The notes: generated by a model not told the origin, from the letters alone. A stretch of 64,000 nucleotides of DNA from Parus major (GCF_001522545.3 NC_031768.1:91560230-91624229); one strand, 5' to 3'. Counted from the stretch's first letter, positions 35,405 through 46,658 are shown. Translations and numbers: made by a program.

Positions 35405-35660
35405 TGGGGATTGTTAATCCTGTTTATAGCCAGCAGCAAGATGGGCAGGGAGCCGCTTAACAAGAGCTGACACATGAAAAAAATAAGGCTTTTGTCTCCA
35501 TTGTACATTAAACAATTCATGAGGTTTGGGGTTGAATAAGACATTTAATGAACATTGGCCTGTTCGGGCTGCCTGCAGCTGGTCATTTCTCACCCAGGGC
35601 TGGGTGCTTTTAAAGGCAGAAGAAGGAGACATGAGTTTTGAGTTATAAAATTTTAACAGA
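35405..35660. promoter_or_regulatory. Candidate conserved noncoding element
   Basis: An abrupt change from GC-rich DNA to GGGGATTGTTAATCCTG (a GGATTGTTAATCC near-dyad), CATTGTACATTAAACAATTCATG (with a SOX-like ACAAT/ATTGT pair), and GACATTTAATGAACATTGGCC. Dense SOX- and homeodomain-like words without repeats suggest an enhancer. Inference from motifs. Confidence 0.4.
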
Positions 35661-35664
35661 TAAA

Positions 35665-37055
35665 TGGCATTTCCTACTTATCTCAAAATGGAGAAATAGG
35701 GAGGAAAGCTAATAGCTGTGTTTTCAAGTATCTGGAACAATGGCAGGTTTGTAGACACAGTGAAAGCCCAGCTAAACTGAAGTGAGGATTCTCCTTGAAT
35801 AGCTTTATTTATTTATCACTGAAACTATTTGCTCAGTGGTACAGGAATGCAGCCAGAATCCCTGCTTGTTTTGCAGCAGGCACCTTGTTAGTTCCCTTCT
35901 CAGATCTCACAGAAGCACGCGGGGTGGAGTAATGAGAAGGGAACGATTAGGGAACAGATCAGACCTTGTAAGGTTGGCTAATTGGGAGTCAGAAGAAGAG
36001 GAGGTGGCTGAGAAGACTGGGAGACATTTGCCTGTGGTTACAGGGACGTGTGGTTACCTGCATCCGTGTCATCTTTGTTTTATTTTATGTAAGATCACTT
36101 CTCTTCATTCTAAAAGAAGAAAGTAAAAAGGGATAAATATGTTTACACACTTTAAATGCTCAAAAATATCACTTTATGGGGTCACAATTATGTTGCTGTG
36201 CTTCCACTTGATTCACTGCACCAGTTTCTATGGTGCCGACAAGAAGGATCAGATTTAGCTTTCACAGTTCTTCCTCTCTGTAGGGTCATGGAATATGAAG
36301 TAGTAGGAGGCTGGATTCACTTCTCTCTTGGACTTAGACATTAAGCACTAAGACTGGTGGAGCCTTCCTGATGTCACTTTTTGGCTCTTGATAGGTGGCT
36401 TTTGATTGAGCTCTTGGTGGGAGTTGTCCCCTCCTGGTGCACTTCTCCACCTGGAGCCCAGGTGGGACACCTGCCAGTGCCTCAGCAGAGAGGCCAAAGG
36501 CCAGATGGACCTGCAGGCACCAGGTGCTCTGTGACCCCTGCGTATGGTCCATCCAGACTGGAACCCAGAGCTGAGGCAGCTGCAGGGAGGGGGTGTGCTG
36601 CCCACTGCCAACCAAGTGCCGCAGCTGAATTTCCTTTTGGGGGCTCTGTCTTTGCTGCTGGCTCAGAGCACAGCTGCTGATTTCCCACACTGAAGGAAGC
36701 AGCAAGGCTGCCTTTCCCTCCCTGGTGCACACAGACCCCCTGTTCCAGTGCTGGGGCACAGGCTAGCAGCCCAAAACAGATGGTGCTGTTTTACGCTCAG
36801 CCTGCACGGCTGCCCGAGGCAGACAGCAGGCGCATGCACTCCCATCAGATGATGCAGGAGAGGGTATCTCAACATGATGCTTCTGCCCATGCATTCCAAG
36901 TGGAGAGCAGCTCAGCCTTGGGACACCAGTCCAACTGGTTCTCAGCAGCACAATTCTGTTGGAAAGGAACAACTTTGCTTTGAAAATCCTGTTTATAATC
37001 CCAGTCCAGCTTCCACTACAGCAGCAGGGGGCTTTTGTTTTGGCCTGCCTATAAT
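35665..37055. other. Unique noncoding DNA, partly GC-rich
   Basis: No gene recognised. At 36380-36900 several open frames (78-141 codons) overlap on both strands, again stop scarcity. No repeat or strong motif cluster identified. Confidence 0.5.
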
Positions 37056-37059
37056 ACTG

Positions 37060-37310
37060 AGGCATTTTGCTCTAGAACAAAGAATCCAGTTATAGCAACA
37101 ATCTCGATTAGTGCATATTAATGTGCTCAGTTTGTGTAATCTATTTTACCATGTAATTTATTTTAACATTTATTTTAACGCTTTATACCTCTACACTGAA
37201 TTAGTAACAATCTCATCACCTGTCAATGGAAGGAAACTATTTGGGATATTTAACCTTATATGCCCTGGCATTTAGTTCACTGTTTGAACTGTAGCTTTTA
37301 AGCATGACAG
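37060..37310. promoter_or_regulatory. Candidate conserved noncoding element, AT-rich
   Basis: Contains CAACAATCTCGATTAGTGC, GCATATTAATGTGC, CATGTAATTTATTTTAACATTT, TTAACGCTTTATACC, GAATTAGTAACAATCTC and CACCTGTCAATGG (E-box beside a TGTCAAT MEIS-like word). Long, repeat-free AT-rich stretches like this are often deeply conserved in gene deserts. Inference only. Confidence 0.4.
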
Positions 37311-37313
37311 TCT

Positions 37314-37336
37314 TCTTCTTTTTTTTTTTTTTTTCC
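37314..37336. repeat. Poly(T) tract
   Basis: An uninterrupted T run preceded by TCTTCTTC. Simple homopolymer with no adjacent retroposed body. Confidence 0.85.
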
Positions 37337-37339
37337 TTG

Positions 37340-39565
37340 TACAGCAGCCTGATCCAAACTACAGCTCTATAAATAGCCATTACTACTAATGCATCTAATA
37401 TGGTATGGAAAATTGATGTGAGTTTAAAAATGTTGTGAAGGAGAAAAATGCAGCATGATATGGGATCTTTAATGGTCTCAGGGATCATAGTATTGCTTTT
37501 GCATTGCAGTTATCTTCCTCACTCCTGCAGGTCTTCATGTCTTTAAATCACATGCTCCTCAAATCAGGAGGGGGATCAGCAATGTCATGGTCTCGGTGGA
37601 GGAGGATAGTCAAGTGGTACAGAATGTCATTTTCTTTGGATGTCTCCTGACTCGAGTTGTTACTGCAGATCTGTATGAACTTGCCTTTGAGGTCTGATCA
37701 GGTCGTGTCCCAAGGTGCTGCCTTTTCTTGGCTAGCCCAGGACACCATAAATTACAGATGCAGCTGTAAAATAATCAGCTTTACAGTTGCTTCCTTTCAC
37801 CAAAGAAAGGCCTGCCCTCAAACACAGGGATGAGAAAGTAGAGCAGGGGATTACATGGGAAGATGATATGCCATGCACAAACATACATCGACAGCCTCAG
37901 GCTTTGACACCAAGCTATTGTGCTAATGCATGCGCGTTGATTCAGCGATAGTTTGGAAAGGCAGTGTCTTTTTGAGTGGGTCAAAACTGTGCTTGATTGT
38001 TTTCTCATCCTGTAAAACTAGAGTTATAAGCCCATTCTGATCCTTCACTGCCATGAGATCTGTAAGCCATAAGCCTGATTCCCAGAGAGGCACAGCTGTG
38101 TTGGTCACTTGGATGCCCTTAGGTCCCATCACCTGGGAGCTTGCACCTGAGAAGCTGGAGAGGGTGATCAGAGTAGTAGAGCCTGGTAGTGTAGATGAGC
38201 AGGGCTGAAGCTGCCCCACTGCCAAGTGGCATTTGCTCAGTCAGAACAGGACTTGCCACGTGCCCAGGCCTTGGCCATACATAAGCTGAACCCGAGGGCA
38301 CCAAGATCTTGCTCAGTCGTGAGTGGTGGATCAAAGCCAGCTCCTCCTGAATGAGACAGTGGCAGCTGTACAGGCTACAGTCTGTTTTCTGGTGTCAAGG
38401 CTGGTGAGAAGACATGGCTGAACTGGCTTTCTATGTCACTGCAGGAGTCTTGGAAAAACATTTAGGATTAAGCCAGCTTCAGACAGGATAATCACAGCAC
38501 CTTCCACTGCACGTGAAAGCATCAGGCAGCCTATCACTCTATCCGTTCTTTGGTGTATATTTTCTCTGTCTCTCTCCTTTCACCCCACCATATGTGGCAT
38601 GTTGGATGTGCTGCCTCCCCCTCCTGTTTTCTGCCCCAAGGTTGTTGTAAGCTTGAGAGTGATGTCTGGTAACGCTCTTTATTGCACATAGTACAGAGAA
38701 ATATGAGGATGGCAACCCTACAAGAGCAGATGGCTTCACATGCCTGGATCTGTTTCCTCAGACAAAGTAGGATACTGCGAACTGGTGTTCATTTCACTTG
38801 GTAACATCCACTTGAAATATTGGTGGGTGTTGAACCATTTGGGGAAGCAGGCAGGCTGTTACAAAGACTCACGTGGGCAGGGTAGAGTGAGGGCGTATAG
38901 GTGATGGGAATCCTGCATATTTCTGGTAGCACGTCCCTTCCCAGAGGAGAGGACAGGGTGCTGAAAGACAGAAGTTGTAAATAGAGGGGAATTTCTCTGT
39001 ACTTCACTGCATGCAACTATGTGCCCATCTCCAACAAGGCTGGCTAAGAGTAAAAGGACTCACTGGGAGGGGTCAGCTGTGGAGTTAGTTTGGACACCTC
39101 AGGCATGGACTGCAAAGGCTCAATTTATCTTGTTGGGAGTGTACACACAGTACACAGTAAATATATTCTCCAGACAGTCAGCATCCAGACACTCAGCAGA
39201 GACTACAACATGGCAGTGTTTGTAGCACAAGCAGGAATAGGCCCCTGCACCATGCATCTGCAGGGTAGCACTTGGAGGAACAGGTGGGAGAAAGGTGAGG
39301 AGATAAAGAGGCAAGGAGCAAGGTCATCTCTGTGTACAGAGAGAGTACTCACCAATGGGAGGAAAGAAAGAGAGAGGCACTGGTGAACATGTGGGGGACA
39401 CACAGGATTCATTAGAACAGGGAGGAAAGGAAGATTCACAGGGCAGGGATGTCAGAGGCAGTAGCCACAGCCCCGGAAGCCCTTCCACCTCATCCCTGCA
39501 TCACCCTGCATGAGAGTGCTGTCCCCTTCTGTCAGACACCAGTCTCCATCATTTCAGCTTCCTAG
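37340..39565. other. Unique noncoding DNA
   Basis: No gene recognised. On the minus strand, 38340-37923 has two consecutive open frames (one ending near 38119, the next open to 37923) with non-repetitive composition, but no known family and no ATG at the second frame. I treat it as noncoding. A T-rich/AT-rich flank near 37370-37490 continues the CNE-like texture of the preceding block. Confidence 0.45.
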
Positions 39566-39569
39566 CCCA

Positions 39570-39735
39570 CCTGCTCCATGTTAATGCATTTCTGATAATT
39601 ACCATTTTTCAGAACTATTTTGACTGTTAAAAAATGCTGTTTTTAAAATATAAGCTGATTAAAAGAGACTACTCATTAGCATAAGCTCCTTGCTGTTCAG
39701 CCCTCTTCCTAATTAAAAGCACTCATCTGTGGAGA
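39570..39735. promoter_or_regulatory. Candidate small conserved noncoding element
   Basis: Contains CATGTTAATGCATTTCTG, ATAATTACC, TTTTAAAATATAAGC, GCTGATTAAAAGAG, CATTAGCATAAGC and CTAATTAAAAGCAC. Six or more TAAT/ATTA cores lie within about 150 bases, with no repeat match. Motif-based inference. Confidence 0.4.
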
Positions 39736-42219
39736 CCTCGATTCTCCCCTGTCCTCTGGGCTAGCTTTTTGGACATTTTTCCCTGGCAGTTTGCTTTATT
39801 TTGCTTCATCTTCCTTTTTTTAGTTTCCTCTCCAGCAGATTTCTGGCAAGGGTGGAAGAGGATTCAGGCAGGTGGAGGCTTAGGTATTTAGTACCAGATG
39901 AAAACTAGAATGAATATGCTGTTCCTTAAAGCATCATCTTCTGTTTATTGCTGCTGGCTTGGCAGCAGAGCAGCAGCATGTTGGCTCCCAGGTTCTTAGA
40001 GGTGCACCTCCCAGGGCAGTGACCTCCTCCAGTCTAAACAGCATTAGGCTGGTGGCATGTTTGGATGGCAGATCTGTAATGCAAATTCAGGGGTGCTGGT
40101 GGCTGTGCAGCAGGTGTTGATTTCTCTCTCATTCAGCACTAAGCCAAGGTCCCAGTGAGGGCTCAGCTGCTTCTGTGTTGTGGGGAAGGCAGCATTATGA
40201 TGAGCTGCAGAGGACCCCACCACAGAGCCACATGATGGCTCTAAATATCTAAATGTAGCCCCAGTACTTCAGAAAATTTTAGCGCAAAGAACTGTTTTCT
40301 GTCTTCCATGGTGTTCCCTAATAGTCCTGAATTAAATAAAGCAACCTCCCTCATTCCTCCCCTCAGTGTTGCCTGTTTCTAAGCAGCTGCCATCTTTAGC
40401 CCTGAGGTGACAGCATTTTTGAGGCCACTGAGGTCTGTCGTCACCCAGAGGGGCTCTGGAAACCTGCAGCAGAACTGGGAGGCCCTGCAAATGATACTCC
40501 ACACATTCTAAATGCTAGCTATTAAATAACTGATGCAAGAATGGTGTTTAAGCTGTCCCAAAGCAGTCTGGCACTCCAGCCAGCTTGATCAGTAGGAATT
40601 CACATCTGTGGGATGGATGGGCTGCTTGCTGGTCCTCTGCAAACCTTCAGAATGAGGGAAACTTGCTGGCATGTATGGACCCAGCTCGCCAGCATGTGTG
40701 GAAGGAGGAGATTTCTCCAGACAGTGTTGTTTAGAAGTCTATTCACTGCTTTTATCTTTCCATTATATGGAATTATGGCAGACCTTGAAATACACCCATT
40801 TTCTTCCCTGAGAAGAATTTCTGTGGTTCACCTGTGAAATTCAACAGATGACTACCGTCAGCAAAAATCTGTTATCTTCATTTCAGGAGATCCTTCCTCA
40901 GCTACAGTCAAGTGTGACTTGGTGCCACTAAAGAGAAGGGGCTTAATGACTCTGCTTGTGAGAGCGGCTTGGACATAAACTTTTGTCGAAGCAAACTCAG
41001 GCCTGGCTGGCCAGGGACCTGTAACCCATCATGTGAATACCAGAAGACAGCAGACATTTTCCTAGTCCTTGTTTTCATTCTATCCTTGCTCAGGCTGGAT
41101 TGGATAGGAGCTGTGGCCAGGTTTGGCTCAATATCCCTTCTCCCCATGCTTTTTCAGTGTCTTATGCTTAGCCCTGCAGGAGCTGACACTGCTGTGGAGA
41201 AGTGAGACTGGCGTCTAATTTGCGTCATGCCTCAGCAGCTATAGTCTGACTGCAGGCTCTTTCTTCCTGGGGTTCCTCTAAGAGCCAAAAAAAGAACAGC
41301 TGATTTTTCAGATAGAGAAGGGATTGGGGATGGCGGGGAGGTTAGATACTCTGGGGTTAATGGTCATCTCTTTCACATCAACTCTCTGCTGGTGGAAGTC
41401 CATTGATTGTAATGAAATGACGCCTGATTTACCATGACAGTCAGGAAAGCATCACCCTCAGTTTATTTATTTCCTTTAGAACTGAAAAGTGAAACCCATC
41501 TGAACTGAAGGGGAGAATTCCACAGTCACATGAGAGACTTATTCCAGTAAAAAAAGCTGCCCTTTTGCACAGACTCTTTATACTCCACACCCCACCCTTC
41601 CCTCCAACATCCTCCTTCCCTGCTTCCTCACACCAGTCTGTAAATCCCCTGTTCAATTGTACATACTGGAAGTGGATGATGTCTCTTGCTTATACCATGG
41701 CACTTCAGAAATAACTTGACAGAAGTTTGTGGCATTGCAGCAGTCAGGCCCCAGGTTCAGCCAAACCATGACTGTAAAATCCCATTTAAAAGGTCAGGAG
41801 CAATGTTCTTAGCACTCACTTTTCACCCTTCTATGTACCTCTTCTCCTTGCTTGACTGTCTTTTCAAAGCTGTCAGCCAGGCTAAGGTCTCACCTGAAAT
41901 TCTGAAGTAGCCTGAAGTGAACAGCCTGAATAGCTGCAAAGGTCAAGACAATTCCTTGGCTCTGGTGAAGGGCCAAAGTCACTCCCAGTTTCACTCAGTT
42001 GCTTCAATCACACCAGGAAGACTTTGGTTTAAGGTAGTGTCTCTACCTTGTCAATAATCCAGCCTCACCTTTGCAAAGCCAGATGCATGCTACTGTCCTG
42101 CTTCCATAGGCAGGGAAATTGAGGTGGAAAGTCCAGAGGGGGATGAGAGTTTGCATTGAGCTCTCCAGGATGTCAGACTTGCTCTAATATGTTGCTTTTC
42201 ACCAGCAAAACTCCTGGTG

Positions 42220-42290
42220 TCCTGCAAAAGTAGAATGAGTGTCATTATCTTAATTTTGTAGCTGTAAAAATCAAGCCATGGACTGGCAGC
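42220..42290 (-). mobile_element. Possible MIR-like SINE fossil
   Basis: AATGAGTGTCATTATCTTAATTTTGTAGCTGTAAAAATCAAG resembles the reverse complement of the MIR 3' half ('ttattatccccattttacagatgaggaaact'). Only about 50 bases are comparable, so the call is tentative. Confidence 0.3.
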
Positions 42291-43579
42291 CACTGGATTG
42301 GGAGGGAATTGCCAGGGCCAGCATAGTGTGTCTTCCAGAGCTGCCCTGATGCCTCCAGGAACCAGACCCAGCAGGCATTAGACTAGGCCTAGGAGTACGC
42401 CCTAGCTCTGAAATCCTTTAGGAGGGTCATGTCACCTCTCCATCCTTTTTCATCATGCAGTGGCCACATCACACAGCTAAGAGAACATAAAACAGGAGGG
42501 AAAACTTTCATGGAAAAGAGCTGGTCTTGCTATTCCCCAGTCACAGCAGCTCTCCCTGAATGGCAACTCTAGTGTCCTTCTCAAAAGTGGGGACTATGTA
42601 TCTCCCATCTATGCCCCAAGTGTGGGGCAGCAGTGGGTGCTGGTTGTCACAGTGAGTGTTGGTGTTGGTGGAGTGCATTGTTGTCACAAACAGGCCTGCC
42701 AAGCACTCTGTTCCCAGCAGCCATGGCAGAATCAGGAGTATCTTCGTGGTAGGTCTTGTGGGTGCAACCCTGAGAACAGTCAATTTCCCTGCTTCAGGGT
42801 GTACGTGGGTCTGTCTGCTCAAAATCAAACCGAATTTCAACCTGAAGACAGTAGAGGCTCTAGGACAAACAGTCAGGACTTTGCTTTTCAGTGTTGCCAC
42901 AGGATTTGACTTGTTTTTGCTGTCAAACTCTGTTTCTTTGATCTTACGGCTGAGCAAGTGGGTTGGACCTAAGAACTCGGTTCCTAGTGGGTTTGCACAC
43001 ATCTGAAACTGGCCATTATGGTGACATGGTGCTCTGAAGGGAAAATGGGAGAATGGACAGGCAGTGCTGGTTTGAAAAGCTGCAGAGATTTTTTTTTACA
43101 AATCAGATGTTTTAAACTCAGGCCATAGGGTCTCAGTAGTTTTAGGTCTTATGAGAACTCTGCCTGAACTGCTGCTCTTTCTCATAGTAACAGCATTTCC
43201 TCCTGACCCAGGGTACTTAAATATTCTAATATTAACTCTAGAATAGACAAGTATTTCTAGATAGATAGCTCATCCAGAGAAGGATATTTATTATTTTATA
43301 TCTAGAGTCAGCAGTCCCCATGGGCATCCATGTATTAATCTTAGGGAGCTGTGATGGATGGAAAAGTAGGTTTCTCTCTGCAGCGAGGTAGTTTGTACAG
43401 GGGAAACTTGAGAAATTCCCAAACTGAAGGGATTGACAAGTAATGGGTTCTATAGAATAGTTGGGTGGGTAGGTGGTAGATGCTTTCTATCACTTGGTTT
43501 GGGACAGATTGTTCATTTCTTCTTCCTTCATTTGCTAAATTCCTACATATTAGGAATAAGGAAATGAGATGGTCCTAAC

Positions 43580-43690
43580 AGTGATAAAATTCAAAGTCAT
43601 TTCCGAAGATGAATTTCAATTAGACCTGAACCGTTCGGGTCTGTTCAACAAAGCTCTTCACTCTCATGTAAGACTTAACAAAATGTGTCT
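43580..43690. repeat. Possible ancient palindromic amniote repeat
   Basis: GACCTGAACCGTTCGGGTC at 43623-43641 is a near-perfect inverted repeat (8 of 9 arm positions pair around one central base). It is followed by CTGTTCAACAAAGCTCTTCAC and ATGTAAGACTTAAC, reminiscent of old reptile/bird repeats with 'cagcaaagcacttaagcacatg'. Family not assigned; chance resemblance is possible. Confidence 0.3.
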
Positions 43691-44039
43691 GTTTCTTCTG
43701 TCTTACGCAGTTTCTGTTCCCTTGCATTCAGCAAGGCTGTCTGCTTCCTCTGCTGCCAGGGGCTTCCATCAGCTCTTATATAGGTTACTTCTTATTCTCT
43801 CTGGTAACAGCTCCCTCTCCGGTCTGACTAGCGATGAGACGCTGATGAGGGACAGAAAGAGTTAAGCAGTGAACAGAGAAGTCATCTAAAAGCAGGGAGA
43901 GGGATTCTGATCCTCTACAAAAAACTGTGCTGCAGTTGCTAGGACTGGCTCCCAGCATCAACTTTGTAAGAAGTCTGCCCCCTCTTTTAGGCATCTAGGT
44001 ATTTTCCTTACTTGGAGAAGGGAATAAAACCCCAGACAC

Positions 44040-44680
44040 AAACCAAAACAAAACGCCTGACATCAGATCTAATTAATAATAATAGAAAAGCCAATTTCAC
44101 AGCCCATTACCCCTCATAGCCAGGTGGGGGGGTAGGAAGGTGAGGAGGAGGAGGGACTTGAAGCAACATGGGCGGGTGTGTTTGTGGACCTTATGAAAGA
44201 GATGGGGTGAGGGTGGCTCACAGAGTTTCCCTGCCAGACGTATAGCTTTAGGCTCCATTAACCCAGAACCCAACAGAAGGTACCATAGCCAAGGGGAAAA
44301 TCTTTAAAAATGCCGACAGCATCATTTTGCTTCATTAGCAGGGCTCTGGCGTGCCTCCTTCTCTCTTCGCTACCACTATGACCCCCTCCCTTCCAGGCCC
44401 CCTCCTCTCCCTCTCTTTCCGTTTCGTTTAACTGAAGGCAATTCATCTCGTTTTAATTAATTTTTACTTGCAGCGTTATCACCCCAAGTATAAAGGCAAA
44501 AAGTTGTTTTTTTTAATTACAAAGCTAACGGCATTAATTACCAGTACAGTAAATGCATCAACGCATGGGAGCCAAGTGGCGTTTGGAGGCATTGAGGCAG
44601 TGAGCGTCTGTGACAGCTGCAAAGGGTTTGGTGGGATTTTTTCTTTTTTTCTTCTGACAGCCTCACCACAGTAGAGACTT
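44040..44680. promoter_or_regulatory. Strong candidate conserved noncoding element
   Basis: A long repeat-free block. Key parts are ATCTAATTAATAATAATAG (44070), CTTCATTAGCAGGG, a pyrimidine-rich CTCTCTTCGC.. stretch, CGTTTCGTTTAACTG, CTCGTTTTAATTAATTTTTAC (about 44446-44466), GCGTTATCACCCC, CAAAGCTAACGGCATTAATTACC and ATCAACGCATGGG. Repeated AATTAA/ATTAAT cores with six or more CpGs in AT-rich DNA closely parallel the block at 28.8 kb. No coding frame is convincing. Likely a developmental enhancer; constraint is inferred. Confidence 0.5.
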
Positions 44681-44785
44681 ACTTTGGGAAAAAATAAAAA
44701 AACAGCCTGAGATTTTTTAAACCACAAATCAACTCTAGCCACCCACTGGGATATGGCATCTGGAAAGGATGAAATGGAACATTCT

Positions 44786-44850
44786 TAAACTATAGGGCTG
44801 GAAGGCACAGGAAAAGATCTTTGTCCCAAAACAGAAACCACTAGACCTGT
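44786..44850 (-). mobile_element. Possible short CR1 3'-end fossil
   Basis: AAACTATAGGGCTGGAAGGCACAGG followed by AAAAGATCTTTGTCCCAAAAC resembles the reverse complement of the 3' end of old CR1 copies ('actatagggctggaaggga..tcatcttgtcc'). Only about 60 bases long and without the flanking module, so tentative. Confidence 0.35.
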
Positions 44851-44854
44851 TTCA

Positions 44855-45910
44855 GTCTTGATGGATGTTTGTTACAGCTCAGCATTCACAGGGAGTCTAA
44901 GTCCAATTGGTGCGGTAGTTCATCCAAGTGTCACCCTTGTTTCCTAAATGGATTCTTGTAGGTGAAATATTTGCAGAGCTTTGATGATCTGGGCAAGTGG
45001 AGATGACTATAGGGAGCTGACTGTGGGCTCTGTCCAGCCATGGCACGTGAACCCATCTCCAGAAGATGAAAATGACCCTTTGCTTCAGCTCTGAATGGAC
45101 TCTGAGGAATGACCAAAAAGCATAAAAACCAAAAAAGAAGAAGGGATTTGTGTTAAAAAGAAGGGATTTGGCGCAGGGATTGCCCTTCATTCTGACATTC
45201 ATGGTGGTACAGAGGAGGCACATCAGGTGCCAAGAGAATCCACTTTCTGAGAGAACTGGGCTTAGAGAAAGAGGTGTCAAGAGCATTGGCAGTGGTAGGA
45301 GAAGGGCTCTTGGCTCTCCATCTTGAGCTATTAAGAGACATCTTGTCTGTTTCCTTTTATTTTCTTGAAGGGGAAGGTGCAGAATCAGTTGAGAGGAAAA
45401 AGCTTGAACGTGCCCGTGTTGCACTGGTGCTTGGAACACGGAGGTGGCTTTGCCTTTGCCAGGCAATGGGTGACCTTTGGAGGAAGGCAAGCATGGTACA
45501 GGAAAGGCACCTCTGCAGTCAAATGGGGCAAACAGAAACGGTGCAGTGTAAGAGTTGCTTCTGCTACTCTGTTATTCCCATTAAGTTAGGGATAAACCAG
45601 CAAGTGCTGAGGAGTAGGGTGGGCCAGGCCCCAAATTTTAAGTTCCTGTACGTGCTTCCTGAGCCACATTCTGCTTTGGCCTGTTTCTGGCTCAATCCTT
45701 GTCTGATCCTGCCATTGCAAAACCTCTCTGCTGAGTTGTAAAAGAAGTCTCGTTCTAACCCTCTCTGAAAGTGTTGGAAGAAATGTCTTTCTATGGCCTT
45801 GCCTTTCAGTCAGAGCCTGACTGTGAAAGGACAGATATAAGGAGTGGAAATTACACTAATAAAATGATGTCTATCATTTTCTTATTCCAACCAGAAATTC
45901 TGTAGCACAG
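44855..45910. other. Unique noncoding DNA, nothing recognised
   Basis: A 197-codon minus-strand frame (44897-45490) and a 155-codon plus-strand frame (45274-45741) overlap. Neither shows a domain and both are judged chance frames. At about 45138-45171 the phrase GAAGGGATTTG occurs twice 19 bases apart, a small local duplication. Confidence 0.5.
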
Positions 45911-45913
45911 AAC

Positions 45914-45972
45914 ATAAAAAAAAAATAATTAAAAAAGAAAGAAAAAAAAAAAAAAAAGAAAGAAAAAGAGAA
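45914..45972. repeat. A-rich tract
   Basis: About 59 bases of A interrupted by occasional G and TT. It lies immediately before the first copy of a diverged direct repeat, and a similar A-rich tract follows the second copy at 46853. Confidence 0.9.
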
Positions 45973-45983
45973 CTTATTCAGGA

Positions 45984-46171
45984 ACAACCTGAAGGCGAAA
46001 ATTATGAAATTGAAACCCAAAGAATCAGCAGGGAAAGTGCTTTAAAAAAGTCCCTCATTAGAGTCACAGAAGGTAGCACCATACCCCCACATGAAAAACA
46101 AAATAAAAACCTGGAAGCAAAAAGGTAAGAGAAACTCATGCACTTAAATACCAAGTTATGTTGGTTTATTC
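45984..46171 (+). repeat. Diverged direct repeat, copy 1 of 2
   Basis: Shares an ordered set of words with 46659-46846. Examples are CAACCTGAA at the start; AGCAGG.A..TGCT; CATTAG / TTAATAG; CACCATACCCCCAC / CATACCATGTTCCC; AAAACCTGGAAGCAAAAAGG / AAAACCTGGAAACAAAAAGG (the best-kept stretch); and ATTC near the end. The copies are about 675 bases apart, same orientation and clearly diverged. The repeat family is not recognised. An old tandem or segmental duplication, or two insertions of the same element, would fit. Confidence 0.7.
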
Positions 46172-46224
46172 AAGTCAGATAAAGAATACTTTAAAAATTG
46201 GATATTCCATCCGAGTGATGCTAA

Positions 46225-46410
46225 TAGAATGGAACATAAAACGGAGCACTGAGATGTAAAATACAGATTAAGAAAAAATTTGAGGAACAAATAGCCAAAG
46301 ATAACACAAGCAATAATAAATTCTTTACATACCAAGAGTAGGCAGCCCCAGGGAGAGTCAGTTAAAGAGGTAATCAGGATGAATAGAGATTGCAGAAAAG
46401 CCTTGGTCAT
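46225..46410 (+). mobile_element. Ancient CR1 ORF2 fragment (region between endonuclease and RT)
   Basis: AAATTTGAGGAACAAATAGCC, AAGATAACACAAGCAATAATAAATTC, TTTACATACCAAGAGTAGGCAGCC, GTCAGTTAAAGAGG and AGATTGCAGAAAAGCC occur in the order found in CR1 ORF2 just upstream of the reverse transcriptase domain ('..FEEQIAKD..NNKFF.Y..S..' in translation). Frames are broken. This part of CR1 is rarely retained because copies are 5'-truncated, so this is a piece of an originally longer element or a later internal fragment. It lies between two diverged direct repeats of unknown identity. Confidence 0.55.
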
Positions 46411-46414
46411 TAGT

Positions 46415-46655
46415 AGAGGGGAGAAGAGAACCCTGAATACCCCAGCATGCATTTTACAGAGAAAAAATGATGACACTGTCCTTGGGTGATGTGTGAGTAA
46501 TAATGAAACTGTGTGCAAAATGGGGCTGTAAAAGATCTCCAGGTTATTGCAAAGGGACTCCATGTTGGCAGATCTCAATTTTGACTTGCAATCCTCCACA
46601 GAAAAATTTGTATTCCCTGATCATCACCCCAATACCACCACAGATTCTGGGGGAA
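46415..46655. other. Unassigned sequence between CR1 fossil and second direct repeat
   Basis: No reliable match to CR1 or another family beyond 46410. It may be a degraded part of the same insertion, because it lies between the two direct-repeat copies. Confidence 0.4.
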
Positions 46656-46658
46656 GAA

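Larger units (their letters stand above)
39740..44035. other. Unique noncoding DNA
   Basis: No gene recognised. A possible MIR fossil in antisense lies near 42220-42290. The interval 42541-43096 is open on the minus strand for about 185 codons, and overlapping frames are open on the plus strand. A short inverted repeat lies at 43623-43641. Otherwise ordinary single-copy DNA, with a small AT-rich patch near 43200-43310. Confidence 0.5.

Noticed and set aside
37923..38340. Two consecutive minus-strand frames that could be a frameshifted pseudogene
   Set aside because: Residue composition looks protein-like, but no family is recognised and the second frame lacks an ATG. A database search would be needed; a significant protein hit spanning both frames would reverse this.
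44897..45490. 197-codon minus-strand open frame as a gene
   Set aside because: No recognisable domain, overlapped by a 155-codon frame on the other strand, no plausible splice or promoter context; expected by chance in 64 kb.
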